From assembly GCF_937988725.1 (NCBI RefSeq), contig NZ_CALKHS010000003.1, forward strand, positions 310,001-374,000: 64,000 nucleotides of DNA, read 5' to 3'. Source of the stretch: an uncultured Castellaniella sp. (lineage in GTDB: Bacteria > Pseudomonadota > Gammaproteobacteria > Burkholderiales > Burkholderiaceae_B). The notes beneath the pieces were generated by a model. It worked only from the letters and a program-made list of their open reading frames with translations. It was not told the origin of the DNA and made no database searches. Positions 28,499-36,778 of this stretch are shown here, piece after piece; position 1 is the stretch's first letter; each line of letters begins with the position of its first letter. Position numbers and translations under genes: made by a program.

Positions 28499-29055
28499 CC
28501 TCCGGACCGGCCGATACCGCGCGCCGCGCCGCAGCGGCCGGCGCTGCCGGGGCGGGCACGGCCCGGGGCGTTCCCGCGCCCCGCTTCGAATCCAAGATCC
28601 TGTCCCCCGACGAATGCCGCCAGGCCATCGCCCGGGGCGGCTTGCCGCGCCCGCTGGTGTTCACCAACGGGGTGTTCGACATCCTGCATCGCGGCCACGT
28701 CACGTATCTGGATCAGGCGGCGCAGCTGGGCGGGACGCTGATCGTGGCGGTCAATACCGACGCGTCCGTGCGCCGGCTGGGCAAAGGCGCGGACCGGCCC
28801 CTGAACGCCTGCGCGGACCGGGCGGCCCTGCTGGCGGCCCTGGCCTGCGTGGACCTGGTGACCTGGTTCGAGGAAGACACCCCGCTGGAACTGATCCAGG
28901 CGCTGCGGCCGGACATCATCGTCAAGGGCGGCGACTACGACATGGACCTGCTGCCGGAAACCGTCGCCGTGCGCGGCTGGGGCGGCCGGGCAGTGGCCAT
29001 TCCGTTCGAGCATCAACGGTCCACCACGGCCCTGCTGAAGAAGATCAGGCAGTAG
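28495..29055 (+). CDS. rfaE2: D-glycero-beta-D-manno-heptose 1-phosphate adenylyltransferase (RfaE2)
   Basis: Transfers AMP to heptose 1-phosphate to give ADP-heptose for the lipopolysaccharide core. 186 residues; the cytidylyltransferase-like motifs [15 protein letters not shown] and [10 protein letters not shown] are intact, and the kinase domain of bifunctional HldE is absent, so this is the stand-alone RfaE domain II. The first 38 residues or so are an Ala-rich extension. Start overlaps the ubiB stop (ATGA); a bidirectional terminator follows. Confidence 0.93.
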   Translation: MTSGPADTARRAAAAGAAGAGTARGVPAPRFESKILSPDECRQAIARGGLPRPLVFTNGVFDILHRGHVTYLDQAAQLGGTLIVAVNTDASVRRLGKGADRPLNACADRAALLAALACVDLVTWFEEDTPLELIQALRPDIIVKGGDYDMDLLPETVAVRGWGGRAVAIPFEHQRSTTALLKKIRQ

Positions 29056-29080
29056 CAGGCTGCGCCGGCCTTGCCAAAAG

Positions 29081-29109
29081 AAAAGCCTCTTTCATCCGAA
29101 GAGGCTTTT
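29081..29109. terminator. bidirectional intrinsic terminator
   Basis: AAAAGCCTCTT and AAGAGGCTTTT form an 11-bp perfect stem with a 7-nt loop and A/T runs on both sides, between convergent rfaE2 and the Pcm-like gene. Serves both. Confidence 0.92.
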
Positions 29110-29146
29110 CAAGGCGGAGCGGCCGGTTCTGGCGGCCGCCGGTCGA

Positions 29147-29827
29147 TCAGAACTTGAAGCGCGAACGCGCGGTGCCGCGCAGGGGCTTGGTCCAGGTGTC
29201 GAAGATCTGCACGGTCTCGAAATTCGCGGCGCTGGTGCGCGTGATGCGGCAGGCGGTCATGATGGGGTTGTGCCCCACGATGGCCACCAGGCGTCCGCCC
29301 ACGGCCAGCTGGTATTTCAGCGCGTCGGGCACGGCCGGCACCGATCCGGTGATCAGGATGGCGTCGTATTCCGCGGTGCCCCAGCCCGCGTGGGCGTCGC
29401 CGGTTTCCTGCACGACGTTGCCGATCTGGCTGCGGGACAGATTGTTCTGGGCGAAGGCCGCCAGGCGGCTGTCGATTTCAATGGACGTGACCTGCTGGCA
29501 CAGGCGCGACAGCAGCGCCGCCTGATAGCCGGACCCGGTGCCGATTTCCAGCACGCAGTCGGTGGGGGTCAGGTGCAGTTCTTCGATGAGTTTCGTTTCG
29601 ACCTTGGGCGAGAGCATGTGTTCGCGCGTGTCGATGCCATCGATCACCAGGGGCAGTTCCGTGTCCGTGAACGCCAGGGCCTGCAGCTGCGGCGGCACGA
29701 AGCGTTCGCGCGGCAGGTCGAAGGCCGCCTGCAGCAGGCGTTCGTCCTGGACGTTCCAGGGGCGGATCTGCTGTTCGACCATGTTGAAACGGGCACGTTC
29801 GGCGTCGCTGATGTCGTTGACGTTCAT
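29147..29827 (-). CDS. protein-L-isoaspartate O-methyltransferase-like protein
   Basis: A 226-residue SAM-dependent methyltransferase of the PCMT family. Visible motifs: FNMVEQQIRPWNV, ERFVPPQLQALAFTDTELPL, the SAM loop VLEIGTGSGYQAALLS and the post-I acidic SIEIDSRL. Pcm repairs isoaspartyl residues in aged proteins, but this Burkholderiales subgroup usually lies near tolC-type genes and lacks close identity to classical Pcm, so the substrate is uncertain. A TATAAT box lies 32 bp before the ATG. Confidence 0.82.
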   Translation of the reverse strand: MNVNDISDAERARFNMVEQQIRPWNVQDERLLQAAFDLPRERFVPPQLQALAFTDTELPLVIDGIDTREHMLSPKVETKLIEELHLTPTDCVLEIGTGSGYQAALLSRLCQQVTSIEIDSRLAAFAQNNLSRSQIGNVVQETGDAHAGWGTAEYDAILITGSVPAVPDALKYQLAVGGRLVAIVGHNPIMTACRITRTSAANFETVQIFDTWTKPLRGTARSRFKF

Positions 29828-29840
29828 GTCTCGTAAGCCT

Positions 29841-29864
29841 TAGGGTTAACGTGAGTCGATTATA
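29841..29864 (-). promoter_or_regulatory. promoter of the Pcm-like gene with start-site motif
   Basis: A perfect TATAAT (-10) on the minus strand at 29859-29864, no clear -35, and GTTAACCCTA at 29841-29850 at the expected transcription start. The same ten bases occur in the palindrome in front of the 52-residue gene near 40 kb. Confidence 0.5.
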
Positions 29865-29910
29865 GGACAGACCCCCGCTCCTGCGGGGCGGGCGAGGGCC
29901 GACGGCGGGT

Positions 29911-30732
29911 TCAGGCGGGCCGGCCCCACCAGGCGTGGAAGTGCTGCACGGGCCCGTGGCCGGACCCTACCTGCAACTGGCCGGACGCCGCGATGGCCTG
30001 CTCCAGATAGTGCTTGGCCTGGCGGGCGGCCTCCGGCACGTCGCCGGCGCGCGGCAGCAGGGCGGCCAGGGCGGCCGACAGGGTGCAGCCGGTGCCGTGG
30101 GTGTTGGGGGTGTCGATGCGCCGGCCCGGCAGCTCGATCATGCGGTCGCCGTCGTGCAGCAGGTCGATGGTGTCGTTGCCGGGCAGGTGGCCGCCCTTCA
30201 GGAAGACCCACCGGCGGGCGTCGTCCGGCAGCAGGCGGCGCAGGCGTTCGGCCGCCCGGCGCATGTCCTTCAGGTTGTCGACCGGACCCTGGTCCAGCAG
30301 CACGCCGGCCTCGGGCAGGTTGGGGGTGATGATGGTGGCCAGCGGAATCAGGCCTTCGCGCAGCGCCTCGACGGCCTGGCGTTCCAGCAGGTGGTCGCCG
30401 CTCTTGGCGACCATGACCGGGTCCAGCACCAGATGAGCGGGCCGCCAGTGGGCCAGCCGGTCCGCCACGGCGCGCGTCACGCCCGCCTGGCCCAGCATGC
30501 CGATCTTCACGGCGTCGACGCGCACGTCGGCGAACAGCGTGTCGATCTGCGCGGCGACGAATTCCGGCGGCACCGGGGCGATGTGCGTGACGGCCTGGGT
30601 GTTCTGGGCCGTCAGGGCGGCGATCACCGCCATGCCGTAGGCGCCCAGGGCGCTCATGGTCTTGACGTCGGCCAGCACGCCGGCGCCGCCGGAGGGGTCC
30701 ACGCCGGCGATGGATAGGGTGTTCGGAATCAT
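29911..30732 (-). CDS. thiD: hydroxymethylpyrimidine/phosphomethylpyrimidine kinase
   Basis: Phosphorylates HMP and HMP-phosphate in thiamine synthesis. 273 residues with the ribokinase-like motifs SIAGVDPSGGAGVLADVKT, VKIGMLGQ, LDPVMVAKSGD and the anion-hole TPNTHGTGCTLSAALAA. The start MIPNTLSIAG was chosen by family alignment over an upstream in-frame ATG. It follows thiG on the same strand after a 113-bp gap that holds a large inverted repeat; no TPP riboswitch was found before it. Confidence 0.93.
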   Translation of the reverse strand: MIPNTLSIAGVDPSGGAGVLADVKTMSALGAYGMAVIAALTAQNTQAVTHIAPVPPEFVAAQIDTLFADVRVDAVKIGMLGQAGVTRAVADRLAHWRPAHLVLDPVMVAKSGDHLLERQAVEALREGLIPLATIITPNLPEAGVLLDQGPVDNLKDMRRAAERLRRLLPDDARRWVFLKGGHLPGNDTIDLLHDGDRMIELPGRRIDTPNTHGTGCTLSAALAALLPRAGDVPEAARQAKHYLEQAIAASGQLQVGSGHGPVQHFHAWWGRPA

Positions 30733-30761
30733 CGAGGGTTCTGCGTCGGTCGTAAGGGCCT

Positions 30762-30814
30762 GGCGCCCCCGTTCGGTCAAGACCCGTTCAAACGGGGCGG
30801 CCGAACGGGGCGCC
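30762..30814. repeat. nested inverted repeats between thiG and thiD
   Basis: Outer arms GGCGCCCCCGTTCGG and CCGAACGGGGCGCC differ by a single extra C; inside lies a second hairpin CCCGTT / AACGGG. The structure could end thiG transcription or be a small repeat. No T-run. Confidence 0.5.
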
Positions 30815-30845
30815 GGGCGGTTGCGGATTCAGGGGCCGGGAAGAA

Positions 30846-31649
30846 TCAGGCCGCCCGTGTCGAGGGCAGCAGGCCTTCGACGGGCGAACTGGGATCGGCG
30901 TCGTAGTATTTGCGCTTCACGCGGCCGGCCAGGTAGGCTTCGCGGCCGGCTTCCACGCCCAGGCGCATGGCCCGCGCCATGCGGATCGGATCGCGGGCGC
31001 CGGCGATGGCGGTGTTCATCAGGATGGCGTCGCAGCCCAGTTCCATGGCGATGGCGGCGTCGGACGCCGTGCCGACCCCCGCGTCGACCAGCACGGGCAC
31101 GGAGGCCTGGTCGATGATCAGCCGCAGGTTCCAGGGATTGACGATGCCCATGCCCGAGCCGATCAGGGATGCCAGCGGCATCACGGCCGACACGCCGATG
31201 TCTTCCAGCATGCGGCACTGGATGGGGTCGTCGCTGCAGTAGACCATGACGTCGAAGCCGTCGGCCACCAGCGTGCGGGCCGCCGCCAGGGTCTCCGGCA
31301 TGTTGGGAAACAGATTGCCGGCGTCGCCCAGCACTTCCAGCTTGCACAGATTGTGGCCGTCCAGCAGTTCGCGGGCCAGCCGCAGGGTGCGCACGGCGTC
31401 GTCGGCCGTGTAGCAGCCCGCCGTGTTGGGCAGGATGGTGTAGCGGTCCGGCGACAGGAAATCCAGCAGATTGGGTTCACCCGGGTTCTGGCCGATGTTG
31501 GTGCGGCGGATGGCGACGGTGACGATTTCCGTGCCGCTGGCCTCGATGGCATCGCGGGTCTGGTCGAAATCGCGGTATTTGCCGGTGCCGACCAGCAGGC
31601 GGGACTGGAAGGTGCGGTCGGCGATGGTGAGGGTGTCTGCGGTGTTCAT
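30846..31649 (-). CDS. thiG: thiazole synthase
   Basis: Builds the thiazole phosphate ring of thiamine from deoxyxylulose phosphate, dehydroglycine and ThiS-thiocarboxylate. 267 residues in a TIM-barrel; signatures include [31 protein letters not shown], the Schiff-base Lys in LCKLEVLGD, and [34 protein letters not shown]. The usual upstream thiS is not present in the 268 bp between this gene and the next. Confidence 0.95.
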   Translation of the reverse strand: MNTADTLTIADRTFQSRLLVGTGKYRDFDQTRDAIEASGTEIVTVAIRRTNIGQNPGEPNLLDFLSPDRYTILPNTAGCYTADDAVRTLRLARELLDGHNLCKLEVLGDAGNLFPNMPETLAAARTLVADGFDVMVYCSDDPIQCRMLEDIGVSAVMPLASLIGSGMGIVNPWNLRLIIDQASVPVLVDAGVGTASDAAIAMELGCDAILMNTAIAGARDPIRMARAMRLGVEAGREAYLAGRVKRKYYDADPSSPVEGLLPSTRAA

Positions 31650-31779
31650 GGCGTTGTCGTGGGCGAAGCGGTGATGGATGCCGCCGTGCGTGGCGGCTAT
31701 TGGGGGACAGGATAATCCATTTGCGGCATGGTTGCGGGCCGGTTGCTTCGTGGACAGCGCCTTCCAGCGAAGTCCCGCC

Positions 31780-31860
31780 GTGCTTATCGAAATAATCTTA
31801 TAAGGGGAATGCGAAGGCCGAATGTATAAATTTGTTTAAAATATAGCACTTTGAATCAAA
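31780..31860 (+). promoter_or_regulatory. AT-rich promoter region of the lipoprotein operon
   Basis: This stretch is strikingly AT-rich for the window and carries several -10-like boxes (TATAAA at 31823, TATAGC near 31845) after TTATAAGG. The exact start cannot be chosen. It precedes the GTG-initiated lipoprotein gene with a strong GGGAGG ribosome site. The remaining gap toward thiG (31650-31780) shows nothing recognisable. Confidence 0.4.
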
Positions 31861-31917
31861 CGTCAGTTCGGCTGGGCGGATCGTTGTTCAGCGTCATCAC
31901 AAGTCTGGGAGGATAAC

Positions 31918-32769
31918 GTGCTGGGAAGCAAAAAAGTTTTAGTGGCTGCCTTGGTGGCTTCTGTGTTTGCGACGGGGTGCGCGACGGATGGCAGTGGCGG
32001 CGGCTGGGGCACTAAACAGTCCATCGGGACCGCGATCGGCGCTGTTGCCGGTGTGCTTCTGGGCAGCCAGATCGGGGGCGGTACGGGCCGCACCGTGGCG
32101 ATGATCGCCGGCGCGCTGGCAGGCGGTGCGCTGGGCAACTGGATCGGATCGAATCTGGATGCGAAGGACCAGGAAGCGTTGGCCGCTAGCACGCAGCGCG
32201 CCTTGGCTAGCGGGGAAGCGCAGAACTGGAAGTCCGATCATAGCGGAGCGACGGCGGTGATCCGTCCTGTGTCCTCCAAAACCGAAACCCGCGAAGCGTC
32301 CGTCAAGCGTTCCCAGAACGTGGTTCAGGTCAAGAATCTGGTTGCTCTGAACGAAACCTGGCAGGCGAAATCCTCGACCAACCTGCGGGCGGGGCCTGGC
32401 ACGGAGAACGCCAAGATCGGCGGCCTGTCCAGCGGTCAGACGTTTACCGCGCTGGGGCGCACGGATAACAATTGGGTGGCTGTCGGCCGCAAGGGCGTGA
32501 CGGTCGGCTATGTGTCTGGTTCGCTGGTTCAGCCTGTCGCCGTGGCGAAGGCGGATCAGGCGGTTGATCTGGATACCATCACGGTCGCCCAGGCTCAGTC
32601 CCAGGGTTTCGATCTGGATACGATCGAGCCGGCAAAGCCGGTCGTGGATACGGTCGCTGTGCAAACGACCTGCCGCACGGTGCAGTATGACGTCACGACC
32701 GCCAAGGGCAGTGAGTCCAAGACCGTCGATGCGTGCCAGCAGCCGGATGGCGCATGGCAGATCGGGTGA
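31918..32769 (+). CDS. glycine-zipper / SH3 lipoprotein (17-kDa surface-antigen-like)
   Basis: A 283-residue lipoprotein starting with GTG behind GGGAGG. Lipobox FATGC gives Cys21. A glycine-zipper 2TM segment (about 35-80: GTAIGAVAGVLLGSQIGGGTGR, AGALAGGALGNWIG) follows, then a bacterial SH3 domain (about 140-200: STNLRAGPGTENAKIGGLSSGQTFTALGR). Short repeats DLDTI lead to a C-terminal CRTVQYDVTTAKG ... ACQQPDGAWQIG that resembles the end of the Rickettsia 17-kDa antigen family. Likely envelope-anchored; function unknown. First gene of a three-gene operon with softer GC content. Confidence 0.8.
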   Translation: MLGSKKVLVAALVASVFATGCATDGSGGGWGTKQSIGTAIGAVAGVLLGSQIGGGTGRTVAMIAGALAGGALGNWIGSNLDAKDQEALAASTQRALASGEAQNWKSDHSGATAVIRPVSSKTETREASVKRSQNVVQVKNLVALNETWQAKSSTNLRAGPGTENAKIGGLSSGQTFTALGRTDNNWVAVGRKGVTVGYVSGSLVQPVAVAKADQAVDLDTITVAQAQSQGFDLDTIEPAKPVVDTVAVQTTCRTVQYDVTTAKGSESKTVDACQQPDGAWQIG

Positions 32770-32774
32770 GTCTC

Positions 32775-34775
32775 ATGACGCAACGTATGCTGGTGTGGGC
32801 AATGGCGGGCGCCTTTGCCTGCGGCCCTGCGTGGGCCGAATCCTCCCGCTTGGCGTTTTCCAAGGCGGAGAACATCGAGATTTTCGTCGAACACGCTGCG
32901 GGCGCTCCGTGGTGTTCGGAACGTCCGGATCTTCGAGTGGTGTTTCATGGTGCGCCGGATATGGCGGCGCTTGAACGCCTAATGCCCAAGCTGGGCGCTT
33001 TGCTGGGGCAGCAATGCCCGCAAGCCAGCGATGTAACCTGGCGTAGCCAGGACAGTGCAGGCAAGGTCGTGGCGGCGGGGATCAGCAGCAAGGCTGGTCA
33101 GTGGAAGGCTGTCGTCGCGCAGCCGCAGGTTGCGGACAAGAGCGTGGCCAGTGGCAATGCGCCTGTAGTGGCTGTTGCGCCGGTGGCGGCGGCCACGCAT
33201 GAACAGGCCGATCCTCAACCGAAGGTTGTTGTCGCGGCTCCTCCACGGCCGGCCCAGGGTGCTGTTGCTGCGGGTGAAAAGATTGCGGCGGATCGGATTG
33301 CAGCGGACAAGGCTGCGGCCGAACAAGCTGCGGCAGAGAAAGCAGCGGCTGAGCGGGTGGCGGCAGAGAAGCTGGCTCTCGAGAAAGCCGCCGCCGACGA
33401 AGCCGCCAAGAAGGCAGCGGCACAGGCTGAGCCGCAGGCCACGCTGGGGGCGGCAGACTTCGACGTCAAGGGTTGGAAACCGCAAAATGAAGCGGATGCG
33501 CTGGCCGCGTCGCCGTTTATCAAGACCCTGCAGGACCAGAACGGTTGCAACATCCGGATCGGCTATCGCCTGGACGAGGCGGATGCGAAGTATGTCTCTT
33601 TGTTGAGTTCGGGCCTGAGCTGCGATGCGCGGGGCTTTGCTCAGGGAATGGGCGGCCTGACGCTGCAGCGGTCCGACGGTGCGGTGATCGCGCGGGAAAG
33701 CAAGGTCTACTTTCAGGATGGCTATGCGTTCAACACGCCGGTCCAGGCCGCGCGCCTGGTTGGCAGCAACGGCCGAGATGTCGTCTGGTTCAGCGTGGGC
33801 CACAATGCGGCGACTCAATCGTATTTTCTGCTGCGTGCCACGGTCGCGGCATGGGGCGGCGGTTTGCAGCCGTTGCGCGTCAACCCGGATCTGGACGTGC
33901 TGACTTCTCAGGAGTCCAACTTCCGCCAGGCTGCGGATATTTCCCATCAGATTGAGGCAGCCTTGAGGGCTTTGCAGACTCAGGCCTTGCCAGATGCAAA
34001 TGGGGTGAATGTCCGATTTGCCGATGGTTTGGATGGTGTCGTCGCTCAGAATCGGGATCGCATGATGTATGCCATCCATGCGACGCGCGATTGGGATTAC
34101 CGGAAGCGTCATGCCGTCGGAGCCTGGAAATATCGCCTGGATCGGGGGGATAACTACGTCTTCGCGCGTGAAAAGCGCAAGGCGGAAGAGGAACGCCAGC
34201 GCCAGCAGCAGGCCGAGCGGCAGGAAAAGCAGCGTCAACAGCAGCTGGCGTGGGAAAAGCGCCGTGCGTTGCAGGACAAGGCTCGGGAAGCGGAACGGCA
34301 ATTGGCTCAGTATCAAGAACTGGTCGCGAAGGACAAGGCGGCACCGGATAGCCTGTTGGCCCAGTACTTTGTCCGTTCCGCCTCGTACACCCCCCTGAAA
34401 GGAGGGCAGTACGCCCGTTTCTACGCAGGCAACCCCCTGACGTTTCAGCAGATCGTGCGCGTCAGCGGCCACGATGGCAATGACGCCAAGGTGGATTTCC
34501 CGTATGACTTGCGGATTGCGGGTGGCAAGGATCTGAAGGAATCCTGGTATGCCGTCAGCGGGGCTGCGCGTGCTGATCAGAAACGTCTGGATGACGCGGG
34601 TTTGCCGATGACGGTGGTGACGCCCAAGTCCGCAGGCGGGATTCAGGCCTGCAAGAAAGAAGGATGTTCTGATCTGGCGGATCCGCTGACGGTCATGCGC
34701 TTGCTGCATGGTGTGCCGGATTGGACGCCGGAAACCGCTCAGCGGCAGATTGATCAAGCCAAAGCCGAAGGATGA
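32775..34775 (+). CDS. periplasmic protein with TolA-like helix and coiled coil, unknown function
   Basis: A 666-residue exported protein with a signal peptide (1-21, ending PAWA). After a small N-terminal domain (to about 110), residues about 160-230 are Ala/Glu/Lys repeats (KAAAEQAAAEKAAAERVAAEK type) like the TolA helix. A globular region (about 235-460) contains few Cys (NGCNIRIGYRL, LSCDARGF). Residues about 465-530 are a Gln/Arg/Glu-rich coiled coil (EEERQRQQQAERQEKQRQQ). The last 130 residues form another domain with CKKEGC. No family recognised. It starts 5 bp after the lipoprotein and overlaps the next gene. Confidence 0.75.
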   Translation: MTQRMLVWAMAGAFACGPAWAESSRLAFSKAENIEIFVEHAAGAPWCSERPDLRVVFHGAPDMAALERLMPKLGALLGQQCPQASDVTWRSQDSAGKVVAAGISSKAGQWKAVVAQPQVADKSVASGNAPVVAVAPVAAATHEQADPQPKVVVAAPPRPAQGAVAAGEKIAADRIAADKAAAEQAAAEKAAAERVAAEKLALEKAAADEAAKKAAAQAEPQATLGAADFDVKGWKPQNEADALAASPFIKTLQDQNGCNIRIGYRLDEADAKYVSLLSSGLSCDARGFAQGMGGLTLQRSDGAVIARESKVYFQDGYAFNTPVQAARLVGSNGRDVVWFSVGHNAATQSYFLLRATVAAWGGGLQPLRVNPDLDVLTSQESNFRQAADISHQIEAALRALQTQALPDANGVNVRFADGLDGVVAQNRDRMMYAIHATRDWDYRKRHAVGAWKYRLDRGDNYVFAREKRKAEEERQRQQQAERQEKQRQQQLAWEKRRALQDKAREAERQLAQYQELVAKDKAAPDSLLAQYFVRSASYTPLKGGQYARFYAGNPLTFQQIVRVSGHDGNDAKVDFPYDLRIAGGKDLKESWYAVSGAARADQKRLDDAGLPMTVVTPKSAGGIQACKKEGCSDLADPLTVMRLLHGVPDWTPETAQRQIDQAKAEG

Positions 34776-35800
34776 TGAAGATGGATCGACAAAAGAAATT
34801 CCTGGCGATTGGCGGCGCGACCGCTCTGATCCTGGCGGGCGTTTGGGTGACAGCATCCTCGGTGGCGACTCGCCGCGCGGAGGATAAGCTCTATGGCCTG
34901 TTGGATCAATACAAGCTGCGGGACGCCGTGCATTGGCAGGATCTGTCGGCTTCGCCGCTGGGTTCGGCAACGCTAAAAGATGTGACGATCCGGTTTGGGT
35001 CCGCAAAAAATCCCGAGCAGATCGCCATCGAGCGCGTGACGCTGTCAGACCTGGAGGATTCAGCGGATCGGAAGACGGCTCGTGTTGAAATTTCCGGTAT
35101 CGCGGGGGCCGGCGGGTTCAGTCCCTTGGCGCAAGTCGGCGTGATTCAGGCCGCTGGCCGTACCGATTTGCCGCCGTTTTCGCTGGCATTGGCGTGGGAT
35201 CTGGATGGCCGAGCGGATACCGGGTCGCTGCAGTTGTCCCTGGATCAGCCCGAGGCGTTCAAGGGCGATTTCAATGTGAACATGAGCCGTTTGCGGGAGC
35301 TTCTGCGTTTCACGGATCGCCTGGCCGACAGCAAAGCGGAAGAGATCCCGAAAATGCTGGGCGGCTTCGGCTTTTTCGGGCCTTGGGGCGTTCTGATGGC
35401 CATCGGCCAGAAGGTGCAGCAGGTGGAAGTCGGCTCCATCACGGCGAGTGTGAAGAATGACGGCTATGTGACACGTTCCCGTGCGTTGGCGCTCAGGCAC
35501 GATGTTGATGTCGCTCCAGGACAGGGCTCGGCGGAAAAGCAAAGGAAGAAATGGCTGGAAGACAAAATCGATGCGGGCAAGGAACAGTGTAAGCGCGATC
35601 CTGAAGGCGCTTTCGATGGGGCGCCTCTGCGGCGCGAGGACTGTCTTGCACTGCTGGATTTCGTGACGGGTGGTTCTTCCAAACTGTCGATGACGATGGA
35701 ACCCGCCCGGCCGGTCTCTTTGGAACAGCTCTTTGATGGCGGCGGGCGTCGCGATTCGTATCGCCCCTTGCGCTTGCTGGAGATGAAGCTGAGCAATTGA
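34772..35800 (+). CDS. membrane-anchored protein of unknown function (DUF945/AsmA-like appearance)
   Basis: A 342-residue protein with one N-terminal transmembrane anchor (about 10-30), so most of it lies in the periplasm. The text after the anchor (EDKLYGLLDQYKLRDAVHWQDLSASPLGSATLKDVTIRF) resembles the N-terminus of DUF945/YdgA or AsmA-type proteins, but this is a loose likeness. Contains two close Cys (QCKRDPEG, REDCLALL). Its ATG overlaps the previous stop (ATGATGA), and a hairpin with T-run follows the stop, so it ends the operon. Confidence 0.7.
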   Translation: MMKMDRQKKFLAIGGATALILAGVWVTASSVATRRAEDKLYGLLDQYKLRDAVHWQDLSASPLGSATLKDVTIRFGSAKNPEQIAIERVTLSDLEDSADRKTARVEISGIAGAGGFSPLAQVGVIQAAGRTDLPPFSLALAWDLDGRADTGSLQLSLDQPEAFKGDFNVNMSRLRELLRFTDRLADSKAEEIPKMLGGFGFFGPWGVLMAIGQKVQQVEVGSITASVKNDGYVTRSRALALRHDVDVAPGQGSAEKQRKKWLEDKIDAGKEQCKRDPEGAFDGAPLRREDCLALLDFVTGGSSKLSMTMEPARPVSLEQLFDGGGRRDSYRPLRLLEMKLSN

Positions 35801-35809
35801 GGTTGGAAG

Positions 35810-35848
35810 GCCGCGTGCGCGCCAGTGGATGCGCGGCGGCTGATTTTT
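35810..35848 (+). terminator. candidate terminator of the unknown three-gene operon
   Basis: GCCGCG / CGCGGC stem with a 16-nt loop, then GGCTGA and TTTTT. Placed 10 bp after the stop of the last gene, convergent with btuF. Confidence 0.55.
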
Positions 35849-35882
35849 CCAGTTCGACTGTTGTGGCTTTGTTGATCAGCCC

Positions 35883-36776
35883 TCAGCGCGGGCTTGTAGG
35901 CGGCTGCCGATGATCGCGCAGATCCGCGCAGATCGCCTCGGCCGCGTCCACCAGGCGCGGGCCCGGCCGGTGCAACTGGTCCGGGTCGATGGCGTAGATG
36001 CGGCCCGTGCGGGCGGCCGTCAGCCCGTGCCGCGCCCACCAGGCCCGCCGGGCGGCCAGGGTTTCGCGACCGTAGGGCGACAGCAGCAGCACCTGCGGGT
36101 TCAGGTGCAACACCGACTCCACGCTGACCTGTGGTGCCGGGATCGCGTTCGCGGCGTAGGGATTGACGCCGCCGCAGCGCGCCAGCAGGTCATTGATCAG
36201 AGGATCCCTGCCCAGGGTGTACAGCGGATCGGCGCTGATTTCGATGAAGACGGTCTGAGGCGGGGGCGGCGCCGCCCGCAGGTCGCGGATGCGGTGTTCC
36301 AGGCCGCGCGCGGCGGCGTCGGCGACGGACCGGGTGTCCAGGCGTTCGCCCAGGTCGCGGATCAGCGATGGAATGTCGTCCAGCGATTCCGGGTCGGCGT
36401 AGATCAGGGGCACGCCCAGCGGGGCCAGGCGCCGCGCCAGGGAGCGCGTGCCGTCGGAGGGCTGCCAGCCGATCACCAGGGTCGGATGCAGGGTCAGGAT
36501 GAGTTCTTCGCTGAATTGGATGCCGTCGCCGATGCGTGGGATGGCGCGCGCTGCGGGCGGGTAGTCGCTGCTCAGGACGGTGCCGACGATGTCGGCGCCG
36601 GCCCCGGCGGCGTAGACCAGTTCCGTGGCGTTGGGCGCCAGGGTAACGATGCGGGGCGTGGCGGCCGCGCCAGCGATGCCCGCCCAGGCGGCGCACAGGC
36701 CGAAGCAGACGGCGGCGGCCAGACGCGGCAGGCATTGCCGCACCTTTCCGAAGCCGTCCGTCGTCGGCTGCTTCAT
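35883..36776 (-). CDS. btuF: BtuF-type cobalamin-binding periplasmic protein
   Basis: A 297-residue periplasmic binding protein of the vitamin B12/iron-complex class. Signal peptide about 15-38 (ending IAGAAA); then RIVTLAPNATELVYAAGAGADIVG, LVIGWQPS, and VSVESVLHLNPQVLLLSPYG, typical of BtuF. Its start lies 2 bp after the btuB stop, so both are under the same cobalamin riboswitch. The inner-membrane components BtuC and BtuD are not in the window. Confidence 0.88.
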   Translation of the reverse strand: MKQPTTDGFGKVRQCLPRLAAAVCFGLCAAWAGIAGAAATPRIVTLAPNATELVYAAGAGADIVGTVLSSDYPPAARAIPRIGDGIQFSEELILTLHPTLVIGWQPSDGTRSLARRLAPLGVPLIYADPESLDDIPSLIRDLGERLDTRSVADAAARGLEHRIRDLRAAPPPPQTVFIEISADPLYTLGRDPLINDLLARCGGVNPYAANAIPAPQVSVESVLHLNPQVLLLSPYGRETLAARRAWWARHGLTAARTGRIYAIDPDQLHRPGPRLVDAAEAICADLRDHRQPPTSPR

Positions 36777-36778
36777 GT

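Noticed and set aside
30733..30845. TPP riboswitch before thiD
   Set aside because: The conserved thi-box segments (CTGAGA, ACCTGATCTGG-like) are not found.
31650..31780. thiS gene before thiG
   Set aside because: No short frame ending in Gly-Gly was found on the minus strand.
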